From positions 1-34,334 of the forward strand of contig QIHT01000075.1 in the NCBI GenBank assembly GCA_003229115.1: DNA of 34,334 nt, given 5' to 3'. Shown piece by piece: positions 16,589-22,653 of the stretch. Each line of letters starts with the position of its first letter. Positions within the stretch are counted from its first letter, which is position 1. Source of the DNA: Gammaproteobacteria bacterium. Its GTDB lineage: Bacteria > Pseudomonadota > Gammaproteobacteria > SZUA-229. The notes under the pieces are model-generated. The model was not told where the DNA came from. It made no database searches and worked only from the letters and a program-made list of their open reading frames with translations. Position numbers and translations under genes: made by a program.

Positions 16589-16617
16589 TTGACTATATTC
16601 TGATTCTCTAATATTAT
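16589..16617 (+). promoter_or_regulatory. Sigma70-type promoter of SGP3
   Basis: TTGACT (16589-16594) and TATTAT (16612-16617) are separated by 17 bases, the ideal spacing. Start of transcription is expected near 16624. Confidence 0.75.
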
Positions 16618-16625
16618 ATTGCCCA

Positions 16626-16664
16626 TGGTTACATACGAACCAGGCGCATGAAAGTACTTTGCTG
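16626..16664 (+). promoter_or_regulatory. SGP leader element (SGP3 copy)
   Basis: Stem TGGTT/AACCA (16626-16630 and 16638-16642), loop ACATACG, GCGCATGA (16644-16651) and TTTGCTG (16658-16664). Compared with SGP1 the last stem positions change on both sides, preserving pairing, while the surrounding DNA has diverged. Confidence 0.65.
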
Positions 16665-16690
16665 AACAACAAAATTTTGAGGATTTTAAA

Positions 16691-17053
16691 ATGAAAACAT
16701 TAAAAATTATCGCTGCAGCTGCAGTTTTGGTGGCTTCTACTTCTGCTAACGCATGGTGGGGTCCTTTCGATAACAACAATGGTTATAACAACGGTTACAA
16801 CAATGGCTCCAGCAACTGGAACAACAACGATTTCGGTGACTTCATGGGCGACATGATGGGTGACATGGATATGGACTTTCAATTTAAAATGAAAGCAAAA
16901 GGTCGTGGTAACGGTAATGGCTACGGTTACAACAACATGAATGGTTATAACGGCTACAACGGATATAACGGTTACAATAGTTATAACGGTAATGCGCCTT
17001 ATGGTTATGCTCCTGCAACACCTGCTCAGGCTCCTGCAACGACTGCGCAGTAA
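16691..17053 (+). CDS. SGP3: sulfur globule family-like secreted protein
   Basis: This 120-residue protein has the signal peptide MKTLKIIAAAAVLVASTSANA (cleavage after residue 21) and a mature start WWGPFDNN. The core differs from SGP1 and SGP2: GDFMGDMMGDMDMDFQFKMKA (about residues 53-72) is rich in Asp and Met, followed by the shared KGRGNGNGYGY and N-G-Y repeats and an APYGYAPATPAQAPA tail. It has no cysteine. A GAGGA site (16679-16683) lies eight bases before ATG 16691. It is its own transcription unit with promoter, leader and terminator. The Asp-rich stretch could bind cations; that is speculative. Confidence 0.7.
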   Translation: MKTLKIIAAAAVLVASTSANAWWGPFDNNNGYNNGYNNGSSNWNNNDFGDFMGDMMGDMDMDFQFKMKAKGRGNGNGYGYNNMNGYNGYNGYNGYNSYNGNAPYGYAPATPAQAPATTAQ

Positions 17054-17071
17054 GCAACAAAAATTGCGAAC

Positions 17072-17107
17072 AAAGCCGATCACCCCGGGTGGTCGGCTTT
17101 TTTTTGA
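17072..17107 (+). terminator. Terminator of SGP3
   Basis: A 13-base-pair stem, AAAGCCGATCACC/GGTGGTCGGCTTT (one T-G wobble), with a three-base loop is followed by a T-run. It shares the CACC/GGTG core with the SGP1 and SGP4 terminators. Confidence 0.95.
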
Positions 17108-17217
17108 CTTCGTTATTCTGAATCTGACATGAACCTTAAAATCAGATGATTTAAATCAATTTGCCGTCATCTAAGCCCCTCACAGACTTGATAACTCCGA
17201 ATAACACAACGAAAATA

Positions 17218-17246
17218 CTTAACACCTAGTTCGTACCAGGTATAAT
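17218..17246 (+). promoter_or_regulatory. Candidate new promoter of SGP4
   Basis: A consensus TATAAT (17241-17246) has a weak CTTAAC -35 (17218-17223) 17 bases upstream. Transcription from here gives a leader of about 155 bases containing hairpins such as GAAGG-GAG-CCTTC near 17260, unlike the short leaders of the other SGP genes. Confidence 0.5.
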
Positions 17247-17300
17247 AGTTATTCACGGAAGGGAGCCTTCACTTTGCCTCTAAGAGCTGTAGAAGGGCTA

Positions 17301-17377
17301 TCGAAAATATCAGTTTTTTTCTAAATACTGTTTTGTGCTCTTGTTTATCTAACCCGCAGCACATAAATATTTTGTTG
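17301..17377 (+). promoter_or_regulatory. Decayed SGP promoter and leader upstream of SGP4
   Basis: The stretch lines up with the SGP5 promoter and leader but has lost the key positions: TCGAAA for TTGACA, AATACT-like for the -10, TTGTTTATCTAACC for the hairpin, GCACATAA (17359-17366) for GCGCATGA, and TTTGTTG (17371-17377) for TTTGCTG. It looks like an inherited element no longer under full constraint. Confidence 0.45.
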
Positions 17378-17407
17378 TATAAACGTGTTTCTTAAGAGGA
17401 ATTGCAT

Positions 17408-17869
17408 ATGAAAGTATTAAGAGTACTAGCAGCTGCTACCATTCTACTGACTGCCACATCTGCTAACGCATGGTGGGGTAACAACGGTAACAATGGTTGG
17501 GGCAACAATAGTGGTAACTGGAACAACACTGGCGATGGCTACGGCTATGGTGACGGAAGTGGTTACGGTGACGGCAGCGGCGACATGGACGGCGATTTTT
17601 CATTCAATATGAATGCCAAAGGCAGCGGTCGTGGGCGTGGTGATGGTTATGGTTATAACAACTACCGCGGCAACAACAACTGGAGCGGCAATCAGGGTTA
17701 CTACGGCAACCAGGGGTACGGTAATCATGGATACGGCAACCAGTATAATCGAAACTACGGCCCTCGACCGGGTTATGGATATCCTCCTCAGCGCCCATAC
17801 TATGGTCCGGGTCCGGGTTACGGTGCACCGCCACCTGCACAGGCTCCTGCGCCAGCTCCAGCCAAATAA
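17408..17869 (+). CDS. SGP4: larger sulfur globule family-like secreted protein
   Basis: This 153-residue protein has a diverged signal peptide (MKVLRVLAAATILLTATSANA) before WWGNNGNNGW. Repeated G-D-G-S-G-Y units lead to the family core DMDGDFSFNMNAKGSGRGRG (about residues 60-79). Then come Tyr/Asn/Gly repeats (GNQGYGNHGYGNQ) and a Pro-rich end (YPPQRPYYGPGPGYGAPPP). It has no cysteine. ATG 17408 is preferred over the TTG at 17402 because AAGAGGA (17394-17400) is spaced correctly for it. It is the most diverged member in both coding and upstream sequence and is followed by coiled-coil gene B. Confidence 0.7.
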   Translation: MKVLRVLAAATILLTATSANAWWGNNGNNGWGNNSGNWNNTGDGYGYGDGSGYGDGSGDMDGDFSFNMNAKGSGRGRGDGYGYNNYRGNNNWSGNQGYYGNQGYGNHGYGNQYNRNYGPRPGYGYPPQRPYYGPGPGYGAPPPAQAPAPAPAK

Positions 17870-17897
17870 TAAAACGAGCTCAGAGCTGACCTGAAAA

Positions 17898-17927
17898 ACA
17901 GGTCACCGTCAGGTGGCCTGTTTTTTT
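17898..17927 (+). terminator. Terminator between SGP4 and coiled-coil gene B
   Basis: A 10-base-pair stem, ACAGGTCACC/GGTGGCCTGT, with loop GTCA is followed by a T-run. Coiled-coil gene B begins 42 bases later, repeating the SGP2-terminator-gene A arrangement. Confidence 0.93.
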
Positions 17928-17968
17928 GCATAATAAAAATTATACTTGAATTTTATTTTGGAAAAATT

Positions 17969-18655
17969 ATGACTGATCAAGATGTAAGCAAAGACAAAGC
18001 TGCTGAAGTAGCGCCCTATCTGATTACTAATAAAAAAGATAAGAATGACATAAGCAGCAAAACAAACAGGCTGGTCCCGGTGATTATCATCCTGGTAGTA
18101 GCCATTGTGATTGTCGCCAGTTTCTTTGAAGATGAATACAAATCTCTGATGGCAGGCTTTAATCCTGAAGCTAACACAGGTGAAGAAGTCATCACCGCAG
18201 AAACCCCGGATAGCACTATTGGAAACAATGTAGAAACACCTGTCGCAAACACATATACGCTAGAAACAAAAAAACCTGTTGAGCTGATGACAACATCACT
18301 GGACACAACAGTTAATACTCAAGTCACTATAACGGCGGCGGCAACACCAACCACATCTCAACCCGGATTGATCACCGTGTATAACCCCTACCTCAGACCC
18401 TATCCTCAGGTGTATGCACCCATTCCTCCACAACTGCCTTATGCTATGCCGCCAAAACAGGCAAAAGCCTATACCGAAATGATACAAAAACGCCAGAAAG
18501 CAGTGGCAGAAATGATTGAGATGCGCAATGCCGCAATGTTGCGCATGGAAAAAAATCGCATGGAGAGAATTCAACGCATAGAGCAACAACGAGCACAGGC
18601 TCAAAAAACCTATGTAGAAATGCTAAAAAGACGACAGGAAGCTAACAGAATCTAG
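17969..18655 (+). CDS. Coiled-coil protein B: membrane-anchored, periplasmic coiled coil
   Basis: This 228-residue protein is not recognised as a named family but is laid out like coiled-coil protein A. It has a charged cytoplasmic N-terminus (residues 1-30), one membrane helix (about 32-51, LVPVIIILVVAIVIVASFF), a Thr/Pro linker (about 60-165) with YNPYLRPYPQVYAPIPPQLP, and a long basic/Gln-rich helix (about 168-228) with many Met and Arg, ending in NRI. It has no cysteine. The upstream GGAAAA is a weak binding site. It has no obvious promoter of its own, so it probably depends on read-through from SGP4. The Pro/Tyr linker resembles SGP tails and may contact them. Confidence 0.75.
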   Translation: MTDQDVSKDKAAEVAPYLITNKKDKNDISSKTNRLVPVIIILVVAIVIVASFFEDEYKSLMAGFNPEANTGEEVITAETPDSTIGNNVETPVANTYTLETKKPVELMTTSLDTTVNTQVTITAAATPTTSQPGLITVYNPYLRPYPQVYAPIPPQLPYAMPPKQAKAYTEMIQKRQKAVAEMIEMRNAAMLRMEKNRMERIQRIEQQRAQAQKTYVEMLKRRQEANRI

Positions 18656-18680
18656 CTGTTGCACCGTTTTATATCATCTA

Positions 18681-18708
18681 AAAAAGGCGCGAGTTTCGCG
18701 CCTTTTTT
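18681..18708 (+). terminator. Terminator after coiled-coil gene B
   Basis: AAAAAGGCGCGA/TCGCGCCTTTTTT forms a strong hairpin with a three-base loop, ending in Ts. The A-run on the left could make it work in both directions. Confidence 0.93.
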
Positions 18709-18770
18709 CTCTATACTCAATGAATTCAATTGGTTATCGTTAAAAATCCGGCAAAAAAGCAATAAACTGA

Positions 18771-18799
18771 TTGACAATATAATTAAATTCTAATATTAT
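18771..18799 (+). promoter_or_regulatory. Sigma70-type promoter of SGP5
   Basis: A perfect TTGACA (18771-18776) and TATTAT (18794-18799) are separated by 17 bases. This is the best promoter match of the set. Confidence 0.8.
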
Positions 18800-18807
18800 A
18801 ACGCACC

Positions 18808-18846
18808 TTGGTTCTTATTAACCAAAAGCGCATGACACATTTGCTG
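18808..18846 (+). promoter_or_regulatory. SGP leader element (SGP5 copy)
   Basis: A perfect six-base-pair stem TTGGTT/AACCAA (18808-18813 and 18820-18825) with loop CTTATT, then GCGCATGA (18828-18835) and TTTGCTG (18840-18846). Relative to SGP1 (TTGGTC/GGCCAA) the closing positions differ on both arms but still pair. Confidence 0.68.
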
Positions 18847-18871
18847 ATAAACACTATTTGAGGGTATTTAA

Positions 18872-19498
18872 ATGAAAATTTTGAAAATTATTGCTGCTAC
18901 TGCAATTCTTGCTGCTGCAACTTCTGCACAGGCATGGAACGACAATGGCAACTACAACGGTAACGGTTACGGTTCACACAATGGCGCTGGCAACGGTGCT
19001 ACTGATGGCACTGTAGACGGTGACTTCGACACAAGCTTCTCTTTCGGTATGAAAGCCAGCGGTCGTGGACATGGTAACGGCAACGGTTACGGCTACAACG
19101 ACTACAATGGTTACAATGGCTATAACGGCAGCAACGGTTACAACAATGGCTATGCTCCTAATGGTTATGCACCTGCTCCTGTTTTGACTGAAGAGCAACA
19201 AGCTGAAATGAAAAAACAGCAGGAAGCTTTCCAGACAGCACAGAAAGAAGCTTTTGAACGTCAACAGAAAGCAATGAAAAACGGCCAGGCTTTTGCTCCA
19301 GTAGCTCGCCCTGCTACTACCTTCCAGGTACCGGCTAACATCGCAGAGCGTCGCGCTGAAATGCAAAAGCAAATGGAAGAACGTCGCAAACAAGCTGAAG
19401 CTCGTCGTGAAGCATTCATCAAAAGAATGAACGAAGCACGTGCACCTAAGGCTGTTGAAGAAGCACCTAAAGCAGTAGAAGCTGACAAAAAGAGCTAA
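18872..19498 (+). CDS. SGP5: SGP-like domain fused to a charged coiled-coil tail
   Basis: The 208-residue protein joins the two protein types of this cluster. Residues 1-21 are the signal peptide (ending SAQA before WNDNG). Residues about 22-105 are SGP-like, with DGDFDTSFSFGMKASGRGHG and N-G-Y repeats to APNGYAPAP. Residues about 108-195 are a charged helix rich in Glu, Gln, Lys and Arg (EEQQAEMKKQQEAFQTAQKE and AERRAEMQKQMEERRKQAEA) with a short Pro break (PVARPATTFQVP), followed by an Ala/Lys-rich end. The tail resembles in composition those of coiled-coil proteins A and B. It has no cysteine and no membrane helix after the signal. GAGGG (18860-18864) precedes the ATG. Confidence 0.72.
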   Translation: MKILKIIAATAILAAATSAQAWNDNGNYNGNGYGSHNGAGNGATDGTVDGDFDTSFSFGMKASGRGHGNGNGYGYNDYNGYNGYNGSNGYNNGYAPNGYAPAPVLTEEQQAEMKKQQEAFQTAQKEAFERQQKAMKNGQAFAPVARPATTFQVPANIAERRAEMQKQMEERRKQAEARREAFIKRMNEARAPKAVEEAPKAVEADKKS

Positions 19499-19577
19499 GC
19501 CAAAAAGCTTAGCTCACGCATCTGAATAAGATGCAGAAATGACTCCTGTAGCTTGAAAGTTCGGGGGTCTTTTTTTT
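19492..19577 (+). terminator. Stacked hairpins and terminator after SGP5
   Basis: Three hairpins follow each other: GAGCTAAGC/GCTTAGCTC (19492-19500 and 19507-19515, overlapping the stop codon), GCATCT/AGATGC (19518-19534), and GACTCC/GGGGTC (19541-19569) with a run of eight Ts. The first two lack T-runs and may instead protect the 3' end. Confidence 0.75.
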
Positions 19578-19596
19578 AAAAAATACATCGCGTGGT

Positions 19597-19677
19597 ATAG
19601 CTAATTGCGGTTAAAAATTAGCGGCAATCATGCGCTGCTAGGGCACGGAGACTTCGGTTTTCGTGCCCGTTTTTTTA
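19597..19677 (+). ncRNA. Candidate small RNA ending in a terminator
   Basis: Between the SGP5 terminator and the DUF2892 gene there is no open reading frame, yet 19641-19676 is a good terminator (GGGCACG/CGTGCCC, then Ts). Upstream is a hairpin CTAATT/AATTAG (about 19601-19621), and TGGTATAGCT near 19595 could be an extended -10. A short RNA is one explanation; a second, back-up terminator for SGP5 is the simpler one. Confidence 0.3.
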
Positions 19678-19751
19678 GCTCGAAAAAAAGGCCAGTTTTA
19701 AACCGACCTCTTAATTTCCCGCTACTTCTTTTGGAGCTTGTATTAAACCAA

Positions 19752-19979
19752 CTACATGCTGCATCCAGATTGCCTGTCTTTCAAACCAATGGCATATAAT
19801 ACTTTTGTAGCAGGACAAAACCCGGTGAACCCCATCTGGAACAGATTCGCACCTACGAAGAAGGTAAGCCAAAGCCAGCTCATTTCCATCAGGTTAATTT
19901 GTCCCGTCAAATGTGCTGTGATCAGGCTACCCATAATGACAGCGCCCGCAAAAATGCCAATAATACTAAAAACTTTCAT
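19752..19979 (-). CDS. DUF2892 (YgaP membrane-domain-like) protein
   Basis: This 75-residue protein has two membrane helices (about residues 4-24 and 30-50) and the DUF2892 signature [17 protein letters not shown], as in the membrane part of the YgaP rhodanese. The Cys in GFCP is conserved in the family. The C-terminus has another Cys. Stand-alone DUF2892 proteins are common; the link to sulfur chemistry comes from their frequent fusion to or neighbourhood with rhodanese domains. Here it is next to the SGP cluster but convergent with it, so co-function is only suggested. Confidence 0.85.
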   Translation of the reverse strand: MKVFSIIGIFAGAVIMGSLITAHLTGQINLMEMSWLWLTFFVGANLFQMGFTGFCPATKVLYAIGLKDRQSGCSM

Positions 19980-20084
19980 ATTCTTTACTCGATATTGATT
20001 TAAATACAGATCAAATACTCAACTCACATTATACAATATATTAGCATTTAATTATATAGATAAACCAGATGTGATATTTTGCGG

Positions 20085-20783
20085 CTACTTCCTATCACCA
20101 AAAATAGCTGTACCAATTCTCACCATGGTTGAACCTTCCTGAATCGCAATGGCATAATCGCTCGACATGCCCATTGATAATTGATCAAAGTCTTTTAACC
20201 CTGATGTTCGCTGACATTTATTAAGAAGATTTCTCAATGCAGAAAATGCCTTCCCGGTTTGCACTTTATTTCCCTGCACGCCTATTGTCATCAAACCTCT
20301 CCAGTTAAGACCCGGCAACTTTTGTTGCAACAGTTCATCCAATAAGAGTATGACTTCATTCTCCGCCAAGCCTGATTTGGAAGTTTGCTCGGCAACATTG
20401 ACCTGCAGCAAACAATTAAGCTCAAAATTTTCATGATGGCGAGCCATTTCAGCTGAAAGCTTTTGCGCCAGTTTTAAACTATCTACCGAATGCAACCACT
20501 TAAAATTTCCCGGGATATGTTTAGATTTTTTAGATTGCAGGTGGCCAATAAAATGCCAGTCGATATTATGCTCAGTAAGTTCCGGTATTTTTGTCAGCGC
20601 ATCCTGTATCGTGTTTTCTCCAAAGTCGCATTGCCCGCCACCAATAGTCTGTTGCACCTCTTGTATTGATCTTGTTTTAGAAACAGCGATAAGTTTTACA
20701 GCATCGTCTGCACGACCTGACATCAAGCTCAACTCTTTAATACGGTGTTTTACAACAGAGAGATTTTCGGTAATGACTGACAT
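20085..20783 (-). CDS. yggS: Pyridoxal-phosphate homeostasis protein YggS
   Basis: This 232-residue protein matches the PLPBP/YggS family, which binds pyridoxal 5'-phosphate and keeps the free cofactor in balance. The N-terminal VKLIAVSKTRS carries the cofactor lysine (K36). The motifs FGENTIQDALTK, WHFIGHLQSKK, QVNVAEQTSKSG, GLMTIG and LSMGMSSDY appear in the expected order along the alanine-racemase-like barrel. Length matches the E. coli protein at 234. It begins 21 bases after alaA, so the two are probably one operon. Confidence 0.95.
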   Translation of the reverse strand: MSVITENLSVVKHRIKELSLMSGRADDAVKLIAVSKTRSIQEVQQTIGGGQCDFGENTIQDALTKIPELTEHNIDWHFIGHLQSKKSKHIPGNFKWLHSVDSLKLAQKLSAEMARHHENFELNCLLQVNVAEQTSKSGLAENEVILLLDELLQQKLPGLNWRGLMTIGVQGNKVQTGKAFSALRNLLNKCQRTSGLKDFDQLSMGMSSDYAIAIQEGSTMVRIGTAIFGDRK

Positions 20784-20804
20784 GTTCAGTCCTGTTAAAA
20801 GAAA

Positions 20805-22019
20805 CTATTGTTCGTAGCTTCCGAGGAAATGTCCGATACGCTGGATTGCATCTTCTAATTCATCTTGTCTGGACAAAAAAACAATACGGAAGTGATCAGT
20901 GCCTGGCCAGTTAAATGCTGAGCCCTGTACTACAAGAATTTTTTCCTGAACTAACAGGTCGAGAACCATTTTCTCATCATCTTTTATCTTATGTACTGAC
21001 GGATCCATTTTTGCAAATAGATACATGGCCCCTTTTGGTTTTACACAACTGATACCCGGAATACTGGTAATCAGATCATGTGCAAAATTACGTTGCTCAA
21101 ACAGGCGACCACCGGGTGTAATAAGTTCATTGATGCTTTGATAACCGCCCAGTGCAGTTTGAATGGCATGTTGGCCCGGCACGTTAGAACACAAACGCAT
21201 GGAAGCCAGCAACTCAATACCTTCTATGTAATCCGTAGCAGTTGCCTTGGCACCACTAATGACCATCCAGCCGGCGCGAAAACCTGCCACGCGGTAAGCC
21301 TTCGACAGGCCGTTATAAGTAATGAAAACAATATCGTCAGCCAGTGAGGCGGTAGCAACATGTTTTTCATCGTCGTAAACAATTTTGTCGTAAATCTCAT
21401 CGGAGAAAATAATGAGTTGATGCTGACGCGCTAACTCGATAATGGCTTCGAGTACTTCGGGTGGATACAGTGCACCGGTCGGGTTATTGGGATTAATAAT
21501 AACAATGCCACGCGTCCTGTCGGTGATTTTGCTTTTGATATCTTCGATGTCCGGATACCATTCAGCCTGTTCGTCACAAATGTAATGTATCGGCTTGCCG
21601 CCCGAAAGACTGACCGATGCAGTCCACAAAGGATAATCGGGTGCCGGTATTAAAATTTCATCGCCATTATTTAGTAGTGCCTGCATTGACATAACGATGA
21701 GTTCACTGACTCCATTACCCAGATAGATATCTTCAATTTCTACGTTCTCGATACTTTTTTGCTGGCAGTACTGCATCACCGCCTTGCGCCCCGAATACAG
21801 ACCTTTTGAATCACTGTATCCCTGGGAAACCGGCACGTTATGAATCATGTCCTGTACTATTTCTTCGGGGGCTTCGAAACCAAAAGACGCCGGATTGCCG
21901 ATGTTCAACTTCAGTATTTTGTGGCCTTCTTCTTCCAGTATGCGCGCCTGACGCAACACCGGGCCACGGATGTCGTAACAGACATCGTCAAGCTTATGTG
22001 ATTTGTTAACAGGTTTCAT
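20805..22019 (-). CDS. alaA: Alanine aminotransferase AlaA
   Basis: The 404-residue fold-type I aminotransferase makes alanine from pyruvate and glutamate. Similarity to E. coli AlaA is evident along its whole length: CYDIRGPVLRQARILEEEGH, LNIGNPASFGFEAPEEI, PAPDYPLWTASVSLSGGK, IINPNNPTGA, FSDEIYDKIVYDD, and the cofactor site NGLSKAYRVAGFRAGWM with K240. Length is the same as the E. coli enzyme. yggS lies just downstream. Together they make a plausible PLP-related operon. Confidence 0.95.
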   Translation of the reverse strand: MKPVNKSHKLDDVCYDIRGPVLRQARILEEEGHKILKLNIGNPASFGFEAPEEIVQDMIHNVPVSQGYSDSKGLYSGRKAVMQYCQQKSIENVEIEDIYLGNGVSELIVMSMQALLNNGDEILIPAPDYPLWTASVSLSGGKPIHYICDEQAEWYPDIEDIKSKITDRTRGIVIINPNNPTGALYPPEVLEAIIELARQHQLIIFSDEIYDKIVYDDEKHVATASLADDIVFITYNGLSKAYRVAGFRAGWMVISGAKATATDYIEGIELLASMRLCSNVPGQHAIQTALGGYQSINELITPGGRLFEQRNFAHDLITSIPGISCVKPKGAMYLFAKMDPSVHKIKDDEKMVLDLLVQEKILVVQGSAFNWPGTDHFRIVFLSRQDELEDAIQRIGHFLGSYEQ

Positions 22020-22100
22020 TCAGCGAATTCAATATGTTAGTAAGCATTTATAGAATACTTAGTATATATGTTTCTGCGGGGAATGAGTTATGATCTGCCA

Positions 22101-22126
22101 AAAAAAGACCGGCTTTTCAGCCGGCT
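22101..22126 (-). terminator. Terminator after the YbaK-like gene pair
   Basis: Read on the minus strand, AGCCGGC-TGAAAA-GCCGGTCT is followed by six Ts. It ends the transcript of the two YbaK-type genes before alaA, which therefore needs its own promoter in 22020-22100. Confidence 0.88.
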
Positions 22127-22152
22127 CAGGCGCGTCTCGCACAAGACTGCTT

Positions 22153-22623
22153 TTATGCAGGCCGGGTGAACGAGGCTCGTTCAGCGTTCTGCATCAGGCA
22201 ATCAAAAGCATCGGCCGCCACGTGTATCAGCTCTTCATGGTCACCTGCTTCGAAATAGACATCAGATTCAGACAGCAGTTTTTCATCGATGACCACTTCA
22301 ATATCGTAAACCTCTCCAATCGGTGGCACCGCTCCCAGTACACAGTCACCGAGTAAATCTGCCAGTTCCTGTTCACTGGCAAATTCGAGTCGGCGGTTAA
22401 TTTGTCGATACAGGTTGCCGAGCTTGATTCGACTGGAAGCCGGGCAGACAGCCATCACATAACCACCTTCATCTTCCAGCATGACGCATTTGGCAATTTT
22501 TTCCGGTGGCACATGCGCTTCGCGTGCGACATCCATGCTGGTACTTGCATAGGGATGGTCTATCAGCTCGTATTCCACATCCAGACTATCCAGATAATGT
22601 TTTAGCGTCATCGCCATCCCCAT
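22153..22623 (-). CDS. YbaK/aminoacyl-tRNA deacylase domain protein (copy 1)
   Basis: This 156-residue protein has the YbaK/prolyl-tRNA-editing fold: KIAKCVMLEDEGGYVMAVCP, RIKLGNLYRQINRR, the loop CVLGAVPPIGEVYDIEV, and EAGDHEELIHV. Such free-standing domains hydrolyse mischarged tRNA. The GAVPPIG loop is the usual substrate-recognition segment. A GGAG site is seven bases upstream of the ATG at 22623. It follows a diverged paralogue, 30 bases apart, and the pair probably arose by tandem duplication. Specificity cannot be read from sequence. Confidence 0.85.
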   Translation of the reverse strand: MGMAMTLKHYLDSLDVEYELIDHPYASTSMDVAREAHVPPEKIAKCVMLEDEGGYVMAVCPASSRIKLGNLYRQINRRLEFASEQELADLLGDCVLGAVPPIGEVYDIEVVIDEKLLSESDVYFEAGDHEELIHVAADAFDCLMQNAERASFTRPA

Positions 22624-22653
22624 AATATATCTCCTGCCTTTATTATTGGTTCG

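Noticed and set aside
16700-17083. Long antisense frames in SGP genes (also 7420-7611, 17604-17840, 18974-19393)
   Set aside because: They arise from the repetitive Asn/Gly/Tyr codons, give Val/Ile/Thr or Arg/His low-complexity products, and have no binding sites.
17181-17400. A small gene in the 350-base gap before SGP4
   Set aside because: No open frame with a binding site is present; the gap is explained by a long leader and the decayed promoter.
7300-19498. SGP proteins as cold-shock RNA-binding or holdfast/adhesin proteins
   Set aside because: They have Sec signals, which excludes cytosolic RNA binding, and lack anchor, pilin or autotransporter features; sulfur globule resemblance fits size, composition and lack of cysteine better, though it is not proven.
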